DNA of 64,000 nucleotides from Clavibacter zhangzhiyongii (GTDB lineage: Bacteria > Actinomycetota > Actinomycetes > Actinomycetales > Microbacteriaceae). The first letter of the stretch is position 1. Every line of letters starts with the position of its first letter. Where the stretch lies: the NCBI RefSeq assembly GCF_014775655.1, contig NZ_CP061274.1, positions 1,240,001 through 1,304,000 of the forward strand, given 5' to 3'. A model generated the notes under the pieces. That model was not told the origin of the DNA, made no database searches, and worked only from the letters and a program-made list of their open reading frames with translations. Shown here piece after piece: positions 52,985 to 60,893 of the stretch. The translations under genes and the position numbers were made by a program.

Positions 52985-54066
52985 CAGGGCAGGTACTCCA
53001 GCTCGGTCTTCTCGACCCAGTCGGCGATGTGCTCGCGCACGAAGCCGTAGTCGACGTCCTGCTTCTCGAGCGACTCGATGAGCTCCGTGACGGCCGGAAG
53101 CGCCTTCTCGCGCGCGGTCGTGTTGACGGGGTAGCTCGAGAACGCCTCCGCGAACGCGCCCTGGACGTCGGCGCCGCCGAACCAGTCGATGAAGGCGCGG
53201 GCGCGCTCCTCCTTCTTCGTGCCGGCGATCTCGGCGATCTGCTCGGTCACGAACGGCACGCCGGCCTTCGCGGGCACGACCTCCGTGGTGGTGCCGTACT
53301 GCGCGTCACGCGCGGCGATGCCGCTCGACGGCAGGGTGCCGAAGGACACCTCGCCACGGGAGAGGCGGGCGTAGAGGTCCGTGCCCTCGACCGCGGGGGA
53401 TCCGTTCGCGAAGTAGTCCTGGACGACCTTCCATCCCTTGTCGCTGATGCCGAGGTCGCCGTCCGGGTCCGCGTACGGGGCGAGGAGCCCCGCGAGGATG
53501 AGCTGCGGGGTCGCCTCGCCGAGGCGCGTGTTCACCTCGTACTTCCCCTCGTAGTCGGAGGAGTAGAGGTCGGTGGCGTCCTTCGGCACGTCGCCGCCCG
53601 AGGTCTGCTTCGCGTCGTGCACGGTGACGATGGCCTGCTCCACGAGCGGCCAGTACGCGCCGTCCTCCGGGTCGCCGGAGGCCTGGTCGACCTCGCCCGA
53701 CCACGCGGGCGTGTACGCCGTGATGGCGTCCTCCGCCTTGAGGTTCTCGAAGTACATGTTGTTGAGGCCGAACACCACGTCGCCCACGGGGTTGTTCTTC
53801 TCCGCGACGATGCGGTTGGCGAGGTCGGCGCCGCCGAGGCCCACGATCTGGATGTCGAAGCCGGCCTTCGCCGCCTCGGCCGTGACCCAGTCGCCGCGGC
53901 CGTCGCCGTTGGAGTTCGTGTAGACGATCAGCGTGTCGCCCGTGGCGGGGGAGACCGCGGGGTCCGCGGTGCCGCTGTCGGCCGACGAGCCGCATCCGGA
54001 GAGGGCGAGCCCGGCCGCGACGACGGCGGCGAGGGAGGCGGTGAGACGGCGGGCGCGGTTCTTCAT
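52984..54066 (-). CDS. Extracellular solute-binding lipoprotein (Fe3+/thiamine-type)
   Basis: 360 residues. Signal peptide with lipobox ALSGC (C25), so lipid-anchored. The mature domain has the class of TDTLIVYTNSN start, NNPVGDVVFGLNNMYF and a late VTEQIAEIAGTKKEERARAFIDWFGGADVQ block, close to the ABC binding proteins for iron(III), thiamine or related cations. The classical paired ligand tyrosines of FbpA are not obvious, so the ligand is open. GAGAGGA precedes the ATG at 54066. Confidence 0.87.
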   Translation of the reverse strand: MKNRARRLTASLAAVVAAGLALSGCGSSADSGTADPAVSPATGDTLIVYTNSNGDGRGDWVTAEAAKAGFDIQIVGLGGADLANRIVAEKNNPVGDVVFGLNNMYFENLKAEDAITAYTPAWSGEVDQASGDPEDGAYWPLVEQAIVTVHDAKQTSGGDVPKDATDLYSSDYEGKYEVNTRLGEATPQLILAGLLAPYADPDGDLGISDKGWKVVQDYFANGSPAVEGTDLYARLSRGEVSFGTLPSSGIAARDAQYGTTTEVVPAKAGVPFVTEQIAEIAGTKKEERARAFIDWFGGADVQGAFAEAFSSYPVNTTAREKALPAVTELIESLEKQDVDYGFVREHIADWVEKTELEYLP

Positions 54067-54133
54067 GGTGTCCTCTCGGAGGGAGCACGTCGGTGTGCTC
54101 GCGGCGGTCGCGCCGGACCGGCACGAAGTCCCC

Positions 54134-54139
54134 ACCCTA
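54134..54139 (-). promoter_or_regulatory. Candidate -10 (TAGGGT) for the ABC importer operon
   Basis: Minus-strand TAGGGT, 67 bases before the ATG at 54066, in the 216-base gap shared with the MFS exporter gene. No DtxR/Fur-type palindrome was seen in the gap. Confidence 0.35.
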
Positions 54140-54282
54140 TGAGCGGGGTCCCCGGCCACCCGACCCGGCGGTCGCTGCTGGCTCGGTGTTCAGCATAGGG
54201 ACACCCGCGACGTTTCCCCAGGTGAGGAGCAGACTGGTCCTCGGGCATGTCCGCGACCCGTCCTCGCGGGAATGCATAGCCC

Positions 54283-55788
54283 ATGAATGGGATTCGCATC
54301 ATCATGACCGGAAGCACCGACCCGAGCACGACGACACCCGACCAGGACCGCACCCGCTGGCAGGCCTTCTGGGTCTGCGTCGGCGTCGCGGCCCTCACGA
54401 TCCTCGACCTCTCGAAGGTCAACGTGGGCCTGCCATCCATCGAGGAGTCGCTCGGGGCCGGATCCACCGACCTCCAGCTCATCGTCGCGGGCTACGCGCT
54501 CGCCTTCGGCCTCGCGCTCGTCCCGGCCGGCCGGCTGGGCGACATCCGCAGCCGTCGGCTCATGTTCGTCGTGGGCCTCAGCGCGTTCACGCTCGCGAGC
54601 CTGCTGTGCGCGCTCGCGCCGGACGTGCGGACGCTCGTGGTGGCGCGGATCCTGCAGGGCGTCGCCGCGGGCATCCAGATGCCGCAGGTGCTCGGCCTCA
54701 TCCAGCAGCTCTTCCAGGGCGAAGAGCGGGCGCGCGCCTTCGGGCTGTTCGGCGCCGTGGTCGGCGTCTCCACCGCGTTCGGGCCGACCGTAGGCGGCCT
54801 GCTCATCCAGCTCGGCGGTCCGGAGGACGGCTGGCGCCTGCTGTTCTGGATGAACATCCCGCTGGGCATCGCCGCCATCGTCTTCGCGCTCCGGCTGCTG
54901 CCGAGGCGGCAGGCCCGGCCCGCGGGGCACGTGGGGCTTGATCCCGTCGGCATCGTGATCCTCGCCGTCGCCACGTTCTCGCTCATGCTGCCCTTCGTGC
55001 TCACCACGGGCGGGCCCGACGACGACCCGCGCCGCTGGCTCGCGCTCGCGGTCGCGGCGGTGGCCGCCGGCGTCTTCGTCTGGTGGGAGCGCCGGTACGA
55101 GGCGCAGGGGAAGTCGCCCGTCGTGCACTTCGCGCTGTTCAAGCTCGGGTCGTACCGCAACGGGATCCTCATCGCGACCGCCTACTTCGCCGCGATCCCC
55201 GCGGTCTTCCTGCTCACCACGCTGTACCTGCAGCAGGGGCTCGGCCTCGCGCCGGTGTTCGCCGGCATGGTCGGCATCCCGTTCGCCCTGTCGTCGGCCG
55301 TGACCGCGTGGATCGGCGGGCGGCTCGTGTCCCGCCTCGGCCGTCAGCTCGTGGTGATCGGGCTCGCCGTCGTCGTGGTCGGCATCACCCTCCTCCTGCT
55401 GGCCGCCGTCCTGACGCCGCGCGAGGTCACGCCCTGGGCCATGGCGGCGGCGATGCTCGTCGCGGGCGTCGGCGCGGGGTTCGTCATCTCGCCGAACCAG
55501 ACGCTCACGCTCGCGGAGATCCCCGTGACCGAGGGCGGGGTCGCCGGGTCCATGGCCCAGGTCGGCCAGCGCGTCGGCACCGCGGTCGGCGTCGCGGCCG
55601 CCTCGGCGACCTTCTTCAGCACGCTCTACGCGGAGGCCGCGGGCGGCGCCGACGCGAGCCTCGCGGTGTACCACGACGGGTTCCGCAACGGCTTCCTCGT
55701 CACCATCTCGCTGGTGGCCGTGGCGCTCGCGCTCGGGCTCGTGGACCTCGGCCAGCGGCGTCGGCGCCAGCGCGCGGCGACGGCCTGA
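54283..55788 (+). CDS. MFS drug exporter, DHA2 (14-TM) family
   Basis: 501 residues with about fourteen membrane segments. Family features are VNVGLPSIEESLGAGSTDLQLIVAGYALAFG (TM1-2 motif), AGRLGDIRSRR (loop motif), ARILQGVAAGIQMPQVLGL, GVSTAFGPTVGGLLIQLGGPEDGWRLLFWMNIPLG and a late ITEG-like EIPVTEGGVAGSMAQVGQRVGTAVGVAAA. It is a proton-coupled exporter of drugs or metabolites. Start uncertain: ATG 54283 or 54304, neither with a good ribosome site. Confidence 0.88.
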   Translation: MNGIRIIMTGSTDPSTTTPDQDRTRWQAFWVCVGVAALTILDLSKVNVGLPSIEESLGAGSTDLQLIVAGYALAFGLALVPAGRLGDIRSRRLMFVVGLSAFTLASLLCALAPDVRTLVVARILQGVAAGIQMPQVLGLIQQLFQGEERARAFGLFGAVVGVSTAFGPTVGGLLIQLGGPEDGWRLLFWMNIPLGIAAIVFALRLLPRRQARPAGHVGLDPVGIVILAVATFSLMLPFVLTTGGPDDDPRRWLALAVAAVAAGVFVWWERRYEAQGKSPVVHFALFKLGSYRNGILIATAYFAAIPAVFLLTTLYLQQGLGLAPVFAGMVGIPFALSSAVTAWIGGRLVSRLGRQLVVIGLAVVVVGITLLLLAAVLTPREVTPWAMAAAMLVAGVGAGFVISPNQTLTLAEIPVTEGGVAGSMAQVGQRVGTAVGVAAASATFFSTLYAEAAGGADASLAVYHDGFRNGFLVTISLVAVALALGLVDLGQRRRRQRAATA

Positions 55789-55827
55789 CCCGCGGCGGCG
55801 CGCCCGCGCGGGAGCGTCCGGTGACCG

Positions 55828-56640
55828 TCAGCGCGCGACGACGGCCAGCACGGCCTCGTGCAGGTGGCCGTTGGTCGCGAGCGCGGAGCCGTGCCATGGC
55901 CCGGCCTCGCCGTCGACCGACGTGAAGCGCCCGCCGGCCTCCTCGATGACGGGGATCAGCGCGGCCATGTCGTAGGGCTTCAGGTCGTGCTCGCCCGCGA
56001 TGTCGAGGAGGCCCTCGGCGAGCAGCATGTAGGCCCACATGTCGCCGAAGTCGCGCGAGCGCTTCACTCGGGCGGACAGGTCGAGCAGCTCCTCGAGGCG
56101 GTCGGCGTCCCGCCAGCGCTGCACGCCGGCGACGCTCATCGAGGCGTCCTCGAGCCGGGCGACGTCGGACACGCGGATCCGCCGCTCCTGGGAGGTCGTG
56201 GCCTGGCCGAGCGTGTCGTCGACGTAGGCGCCGAGGCCCGTCGCGCCCCACCAGCGGCGGCCGAGGGCGGGCGCGCTGACGACGCCGACCACGGGGACGC
56301 CGTCGATCGCGAGCGCGATGAGGGTGCCCCACACGGGGACCCCGCGGGCGTAGTTCGAGGTGCCGTCGATGGGGTCGACGATCCACTGCCTCGACGACGA
56401 GCCGCTCGTGCCGTACTCCTCGCCGAGGACGCTGTCGTGCGGACGGCTCTCGGCGATGCCCGCGCGGATCGCCCGCTCGACGGACATGTCGGCGTCGGTC
56501 ACCCAGCTGGAGTCGGCCTTCGTCTCGACGGCGAGGTCGGCGGAGCGGAAGCGGTCGAGCGAGATCGCGTCGGCCATGTCGGCCAGCTCCCGGGCGAGCC
56601 GCAGGTCGGACGACAGGGAGTGCAGGGGTTCGGAGGCCAC
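55828..56640 (-). CDS. hisN: Histidinol-phosphatase, inositol-monophosphatase family
   Basis: 270 residues. Metal-binding motifs of the family are DSVLGEEYGT (E), WIVDPIDGTSNYARG (D-P-I-D-G-T) and SRDFGDMWAY (D). Actinobacterial HisN, which makes histidinol from histidinol phosphate, is of this type, though other substrates (inositol phosphate) cannot be excluded. GTG start. The -10 hexamer TAGGCT at 56648-56653 overlaps the rsgA stop codon, so hisN may have its own promoter inside the operon. Confidence 0.85.
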   Translation of the reverse strand: MASEPLHSLSSDLRLARELADMADAISLDRFRSADLAVETKADSSWVTDADMSVERAIRAGIAESRPHDSVLGEEYGTSGSSSRQWIVDPIDGTSNYARGVPVWGTLIALAIDGVPVVGVVSAPALGRRWWGATGLGAYVDDTLGQATTSQERRIRVSDVARLEDASMSVAGVQRWRDADRLEELLDLSARVKRSRDFGDMWAYMLLAEGLLDIAGEHDLKPYDMAALIPVIEEAGGRFTSVDGEAGPWHGSALATNGHLHEAVLAVVAR

Positions 56641-56647
56641 GGCGTCG

Positions 56648-56653
56648 AGCCTA
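56648..56653 (-). promoter_or_regulatory. -10 hexamer TAGGCT of hisN
   Basis: Minus-strand TAGGCT with seven bases to GTG 56640. Its TAG is also the rsgA stop codon, so it could be coincidental. Confidence 0.4.
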
Positions 56654-57727
56654 GCGATCGGCCGGGTCGCCCTTCGCCGCGTCGGAGCGGTTGGACACCA
56701 GGTGCTGCAGCGAGTGGAGGCGCTCGCGCCCCGCGTCGCCGAGCTCGCCGGCCTCGACCCGGTCGACGATCTCCCAGTCGTGCGCCTCGGTGAGGGGGAT
56801 CCCGCCCGGCGGCTCGCCCTCGGGCAGGTGCGCGTAGCTGGCGAACGAGCGCAGGATGTTGGCGGGGTCCACGTGGCCGAGGCCGAACGAGCGGACGCCC
56901 GGGGTGTCGATGATCCAGCCGTGCCCGCCGTCGACCGTCTCGACGCGCATCGAGACGGTCGAGCTGGAGGTGTGGCGGCCGCGACCCGTGACCTGGTTGA
57001 CGACGCCCGTGGCGCGCTTCGCGTCCGGCACGAGCGCGTTCACGAGCGTGGACTTGCCGACGCCCGAGTGGCCCACGGCGACGGTCGTCCGGTCGGCCAG
57101 GAGCGCCCGCAGCTCGTCGAGCGGCACGTCGTCCGAGCGGCTGAGCACGATCGGCACGTCGAGCACGCGGAAGTGCGCGGCGAACGGCGCGGGGTCGGCG
57201 ACGTCGGACTTCGTGATGCAGAGGATCGGCTGGATCCCGGCGTCGAAGGCGGCGACGAGGTAGCGGTCGACGAGGCGGGCGCGCGGCTCGGGCTCGGCGG
57301 CCGCGACCACGATGAGCATCTGGTCGGCGTTCGCCACGATGACGCGCTCGACGGCGTCGGAGTCGTCGGCGCTGCGGCGCAGCAGCGTGCGGCGGGGCGC
57401 GATGCGGACGATGCGCGACAGGCTGCCCTCGTCACCCGACGTGTCGCCCACGATGTCGACGCGGTCGTTGGTGACCACGGCCTTCTTGCCGAGCTCGCGG
57501 GCGCGCGTCGCGGTGAGCGTGTGCTCCTCCGGGGTGCCCTCGCCGACGAGCACGCCGAAGCGGCCGCGGTCGACGGTGAGGACGCGGCCCTCGACGGCGT
57601 CGGTGTGGCCCGGCCGCTGCTTGCTCCGCGGCTTGTTGCCCTTGGGGTTCGGCCGCACGCGCACCGAGGACTCGTCGTAGGCGTCCCAGACGCCGTCGTC
57701 CTGCTCCGGATCCGCGAGCCAGCTCAC
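56651..57727 (-). CDS. rsgA: Ribosome small-subunit-dependent GTPase RsgA
   Basis: 358 residues, circularly permuted GTPase with G4 (ITKSDVAD) before G1 ([10 protein letters not shown]), G2 (TSSSTVSM) and G3 (IIDTPGVR), preceded by an OB-fold. It checks 30S maturation. The zinc-binding Cys/His cluster usually found in the C-terminal domain is missing: the end ([23 protein letters not shown]) has no cysteine. GTG overlaps the aroA stop (GTGA). Confidence 0.9.
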   Translation of the reverse strand: MSWLADPEQDDGVWDAYDESSVRVRPNPKGNKPRSKQRPGHTDAVEGRVLTVDRGRFGVLVGEGTPEEHTLTATRARELGKKAVVTNDRVDIVGDTSGDEGSLSRIVRIAPRRTLLRRSADDSDAVERVIVANADQMLIVVAAAEPEPRARLVDRYLVAAFDAGIQPILCITKSDVADPAPFAAHFRVLDVPIVLSRSDDVPLDELRALLADRTTVAVGHSGVGKSTLVNALVPDAKRATGVVNQVTGRGRHTSSSTVSMRVETVDGGHGWIIDTPGVRSFGLGHVDPANILRSFASYAHLPEGEPPGGIPLTEAHDWEIVDRVEAGELGDAGRERLHSLQHLVSNRSDAAKGDPADR

Positions 57728-59187
57728 AGGAGCCCGCCGAGTCCGCCCGGCGCAGCGGGCCCCGCGATGCCGCCGAGGGCGAGCGGGTCGACGACGGCGC
57801 GCGGCGCCCGGCCGAGGAGGGCGCCGATCCAGAGCTCCGGGAACTCGGGCAGCGTCTTGGCGGTGGTGCCGATGTCGTCGATCTCGACGCCCGGGACGGC
57901 GAGGCCGATGATCGCTCCCGCGGTCGCCATGCGGTGGTCCTCGTACGCGCGCCACGGGCCGCCGTTCAGCGGGGCGGGTTCGATCGCGAGGCCGTCCTCG
58001 AGCTCGGTGACGGATCCGCCGAGCCCGGTGATCTCCGCCGCCAGGGCCGCCAGGCGGTCGGTCTCGTGCCCGCGCAGGTGGCCGATCCCCGTGATGCGAC
58101 TCGGCCCGTCGGCGAGAGCCGCGAGGGCCACGAGCGCCGGGGCGAGCTCGCCGCCCGTGCTGAGGTCGAGGTCGACGCCCGGGATGCGCCCGCCCGCGGC
58201 GAGCCCCGGGCCGCCGTCGACGACGAGCGCGCCGCCCTCGCGCGTGACGGCGGCGCCGAACAGCGGCAGCAGGTGCGCGAGGTCGGCGCCGACCTGGGTC
58301 GTCTCCTCCGGCCAGCCGGGCACGGCCACGCGGCCGCCCGCGACGATCGCGGCGCAGAGGAAGGGCGCGGCGTTGGAGAGGTCGGGCTCGATGCGGACCT
58401 CGCGGCCGGCGATGGGCGAGGAGGGCACGACCCAGACGCCGGGCTCCGGGCTCTCGACCACGACGCCGCGCTCCGCGAGCGTGCGGATCGTCATCTCGAT
58501 GTGCGGCATGCTCGGCAGCGTCCGGCCCGTGTGCCGGAGCCGCAGCCCCGCGGTGAACCGCGGCGCGGCGAGCAGGAGGCCGGAGACGAACTGGCTGGAC
58601 GCCGACGCGTCGATGGCGATCTCGCCGCCCGGCACCTCGCCGGTGCCGTAGAGGCTGAAGGGGAGGGCGCGGCGGCCGTCGTCGTTGACGTCCACGCCCA
58701 GCGCGCGGAGCGCCTCGATCGTGCCCGACATCGGGCGCCGACGCGCGCTCGGGTCGCCGTCGAAGGAGACCGGCCCGAGGGCGAGCGCGGCCACGGGCGG
58801 CAGGAAGCGCATCACGGTGCCGGCCAGCCCGCACTCGACGGTGACCCCGCCCGCGAGCTCCGCCGGCGTGATCCGGAGGTCCGGCCCGAAGGCGCCGTCG
58901 CCGTCGACCTCCTCGATGACGGTGCCGAGCGACCGCAGCGCCTCGACCATGAGGCGGGTGTCGCGCGAGCGGAGCGGGGTGCGCAGCGTCGACGGGGAGT
59001 CGGCGAGGGCGGAGAGGACGAGCTCGCGGTTCGTCAGGCTCTTGGATCCCGGCAGCGGCACGGTCGCGTCGAGCGGCCCCTCGGCGACCGGCGCGGCCCA
59101 CGGCCCGTCGTCGTCGGGCACCGGCGCATGGGTCCGGTCGTCGTCGTACGGGCTGAAGGTCGGACCGGAATACCTGAAGATCTCCAT
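57724..59187 (-). CDS. aroA: 5-enolpyruvylshikimate-3-phosphate synthase
   Basis: 487 residues. EPSPS signatures are [46 protein letters not shown] (the LxGTxMR loop), [27 protein letters not shown] and [16 protein letters not shown]. The enzyme condenses shikimate-3-phosphate with PEP in the shikimate pathway. The N-terminus extends about 45 residues beyond typical start, as in other actinobacteria. It is the first gene of aroA-rsgA-hisN, divergent from sigR. Confidence 0.95.
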   Translation of the reverse strand: MEIFRYSGPTFSPYDDDRTHAPVPDDDGPWAAPVAEGPLDATVPLPGSKSLTNRELVLSALADSPSTLRTPLRSRDTRLMVEALRSLGTVIEEVDGDGAFGPDLRITPAELAGGVTVECGLAGTVMRFLPPVAALALGPVSFDGDPSARRRPMSGTIEALRALGVDVNDDGRRALPFSLYGTGEVPGGEIAIDASASSQFVSGLLLAAPRFTAGLRLRHTGRTLPSMPHIEMTIRTLAERGVVVESPEPGVWVVPSSPIAGREVRIEPDLSNAAPFLCAAIVAGGRVAVPGWPEETTQVGADLAHLLPLFGAAVTREGGALVVDGGPGLAAGGRIPGVDLDLSTGGELAPALVALAALADGPSRITGIGHLRGHETDRLAALAAEITGLGGSVTELEDGLAIEPAPLNGGPWRAYEDHRMATAGAIIGLAVPGVEIDDIGTTAKTLPEFPELWIGALLGRAPRAVVDPLALGGIAGPAAPGGLGGLL

Positions 59188-59192
59188 GGGTT
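59167..59192 (+). promoter_or_regulatory. Perfect sigma-R-type promoter (GGAAT-N18-GTT) upstream of sigR
   Basis: GGAAT at 59167-59171, exactly 18 bases, GTT at 59190-59192: the consensus recognised by Streptomyces sigma-R. It overlaps the start of aroA on the other strand and would start a transcript near 59199, about 52 bases before the in-frame GTG at 59251 and 118 before ATG 59317. This predicts autoregulation. Confidence 0.6.
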
Positions 59193-59196
59193 CACC

Positions 59197-59202
59197 AGAG
59201 TA
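59197..59202 (-). promoter_or_regulatory. Candidate -10 (TACTCT) of aroA
   Basis: Minus-strand TACTCT with nine bases to ATG 59187. Confidence 0.35.
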
Positions 59203-59241
59203 CCGGGCACGCGTCCGGCAGGCCCGGGAACCGGGCCGGGA

Positions 59242-59253
59242 AGGACACCCGTG
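59242..59253 (+). promoter_or_regulatory. Upstream in-frame GTG with Shine-Dalgarno (sigma-R' start)
   Basis: AAGGA (59241-59245) lies five bases before GTG 59251, which is in frame with sigR and adds 22 residues before ATG 59317. A transcript from the GGAAT-N18-GTT promoter would include it; one from the TAGAAT promoter would not. Confidence 0.55.
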
Positions 59254-59302
59254 ATCACGAGGACAGCACCGGCGGCCCCGTCCGTCGAGCTCGTGCGCGC
59301 CG

Positions 59303-59308
59303 TAGAAT
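59303..59308 (+). promoter_or_regulatory. Housekeeping -10 (TAGAAT) of sigR
   Basis: TAGAAT with eight bases to ATG 59317, giving a near-leaderless transcript encoding only the short sigma-R. Confidence 0.5.
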
Positions 59309-59316
59309 CTGCCTTG

Positions 59317-60075
59317 ATGGCCAATTCGAGGAACACCAGTCACGACGCGCCGGCCGACACCACCGGGGGCGACGCCCAGCCCGCGTCGGCCGCGCCCGCG
59401 GAGCTCGTGGAGGCCGTCGTGCACTCCACGGAGGAGGCCGCGGACCAGCAGGAGGCCGAGCGGGCCGAGGTCGAGGAGCCGCGCGCGGCCCAGCCCGGCG
59501 ACAACCGCGAGCTCTTCGAGGAGCAGGCGCTCCCGTTCATCGACCAGCTCTACGCCGCCGGCCTGCGCATGACGCGCAACCCCGCCGACGCGCAGGACCT
59601 GGTGCAGGAGACGTTCGTGAAGGCCTACACGGCCTTCCACCAGTTCAAGCAGGGCACGAACCTCAAGGCCTGGCTGTACCGGATCCTCACGAACACCTTC
59701 ATCAACAACTACCGCAAGAAGCAGCGGGATCCGTACAACGGCACCATCGACGAGCTCGAGGACTGGCAGCTCGGCGGCGCCACGTCCGCCACCGCGACCA
59801 CCACGCGCTCCGCCGAGGCGGAGGCCATCGACCACCTGCCGGACAGCACCGTCAAGGACGCGCTGCAGTCCATCCCGGAGGACTTCCGCATGGCGGTCTA
59901 CTTCGCGGACGTCGAGGGCTTCTCCTACCAGGAGATCGCCGACATCATGAAGACCCCCGTGGGCACCGTCATGAGCCGCCTCCACCGCGGCCGCCGGATG
60001 CTGCGGGGCCTCCTTTCCGACTACGCGCGCGAGCGGGGCATCTCCACCGCGCACCTCACTGGAGCGACCAAATGA
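59317..60075 (+). CDS. sigR: ECF sigma factor of the SigR/SigH redox-stress type
   Basis: 252 residues. Acidic N-terminus to about 65, region 2 ([62 protein letters not shown]) and region 4 ([48 protein letters not shown]). It pairs with the Cys-rich anti-sigma factor encoded next (ATGA overlap) and in relatives drives thioredoxin, mycothiol and protease genes upon disulfide stress. ATG 59317 gives the short form; GTG 59251 gives a 274-residue form. Confidence 0.93.
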   Translation: MANSRNTSHDAPADTTGGDAQPASAAPAELVEAVVHSTEEAADQQEAERAEVEEPRAAQPGDNRELFEEQALPFIDQLYAAGLRMTRNPADAQDLVQETFVKAYTAFHQFKQGTNLKAWLYRILTNTFINNYRKKQRDPYNGTIDELEDWQLGGATSATATTTRSAEAEAIDHLPDSTVKDALQSIPEDFRMAVYFADVEGFSYQEIADIMKTPVGTVMSRLHRGRRMLRGLLSDYARERGISTAHLTGATK

Positions 60076-60314
60076 GCGACTGCGGCTGCGACAAGGCCAA
60101 GAAGGATCTCGAGGAGTACCTGCACCACGAGCTCGACAAGGCGGACGCCGCCGACATCCGCGAGCACATGGCGAACTGCCCCGACTGCGCGCGCGAGCAC
60201 CGCGTCGGCGTGGTCCTCCGCGACACCGTGCGCCGCGCCTGCACGGAGGCGGCCCCCGAGGACCTGCGCGCGCAGGTGATGGACAAGCTCCGCGCCATCC
60301 AGGCGACCCACTGA
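60072..60314 (+). CDS. rsrA: Zinc-binding anti-sigma factor (RsrA/RshA-like)
   Basis: 80 residues. The ZAS motif is H32-MAN-C36-PD-C39, with C6 26 residues before H32, the same spacing as the zinc-coordinating Cys of RsrA. Additional C4 near it. Oxidation of these cysteines to disulfides releases zinc and sigma-R. The protein is soluble and cytosolic. ATG overlaps the sigR stop. Confidence 0.93.
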   Translation: MSDCGCDKAKKDLEEYLHHELDKADAADIREHMANCPDCAREHRVGVVLRDTVRRACTEAAPEDLRAQVMDKLRAIQATH

Positions 60315-60337
60315 CCGGACGGGTCGCGCGCGGCCGG

Positions 60338-60343
60338 TAATCT
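60338..60343 (+). promoter_or_regulatory. -10 hexamer TAATCT, leaderless promoter of the GNAT gene
   Basis: TAATCT, six bases, GTG at 60350. Confidence 0.6.
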
Positions 60344-60349
60344 CGGCGT

Positions 60350-60790
60350 GTGAGCAACGCGATCCAGTCCCTCGGGACGCCGTCCCCGTCCGACCTGACC
60401 GTCATCGTCGAGCTGCTGCGGCTGCTCGACTACGAGGTCGACGAGGAGCGCGTCGCCGCGCGCCTCTCCCGCATGACGTCCGCCGCGGGCCACGGCACGT
60501 GGGTCGTGCGCGACGACGCGGGCGAGATCGCCGGCCTCGCGGGCGGCCACCTCATGTGGGGCCTCGCCGACGACGAGCCGATCGCGCAGCTGATCATCCT
60601 GGTCGTCCGCGAGGGGCGGCAGGCGGGCGGGATCGGCTCCGACCTCATCCGCCACTACGAGGCGTGGGCGCGCGAGCACGGCGCCACGCGGTTCCTGGCG
60701 ACCTCCGCCGCCGCGCGCGACAACGTCACGCGCTTCTACGCGCGCCGCGGCTACCACGCGTCCGGCATCCGCTACTCGAAGCTGGGCTGA
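60350..60790 (+). CDS. GNAT family N-acetyltransferase
   Basis: 146 residues. GNAT fold with [57 protein letters not shown], including the R/Q-x-x-G-x-G/A acetyl-CoA loop (RQAGGIG) and the terminal FYxRxGY strand. The substrate is unknown. GTG start with leaderless-type promoter; a strong terminator follows, shared with the convergent kgd gene. Confidence 0.9.
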   Translation: MSNAIQSLGTPSPSDLTVIVELLRLLDYEVDEERVAARLSRMTSAAGHGTWVVRDDAGEIAGLAGGHLMWGLADDEPIAQLIILVVREGRQAGGIGSDLIRHYEAWAREHGATRFLATSAAARDNVTRFYARRGYHASGIRYSKLG

Positions 60791-60822
60791 TCCCCGCGGG
60801 CGGCGCGTCCGCACGGCCCGCC

Positions 60823-60870
60823 GCACGACGAGAGGCCCGATCCCCTGGGGGACCGGGCCTCTCGTCGTGC
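60823..60870 (+). terminator. Long bidirectional hairpin between the GNAT gene and kgd
   Basis: GCACGACGAGAGGCCCG... (60823-60844) pairs with 60849-60870 in 21 of 22 positions (one A-C mismatch), with a 4-base loop. Serves both convergent genes. Confidence 0.75.
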
Positions 60871-60893
60871 CGGGCGGCGCGCGCCCTACCGGG

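Noticed and set aside
54269-54294. GGGAAT upstream of the DHA2 exporter as a sigma-R promoter
   Set aside because: The bases at the required 18-base distance are ATT, not GTT, and no near spacing fits.
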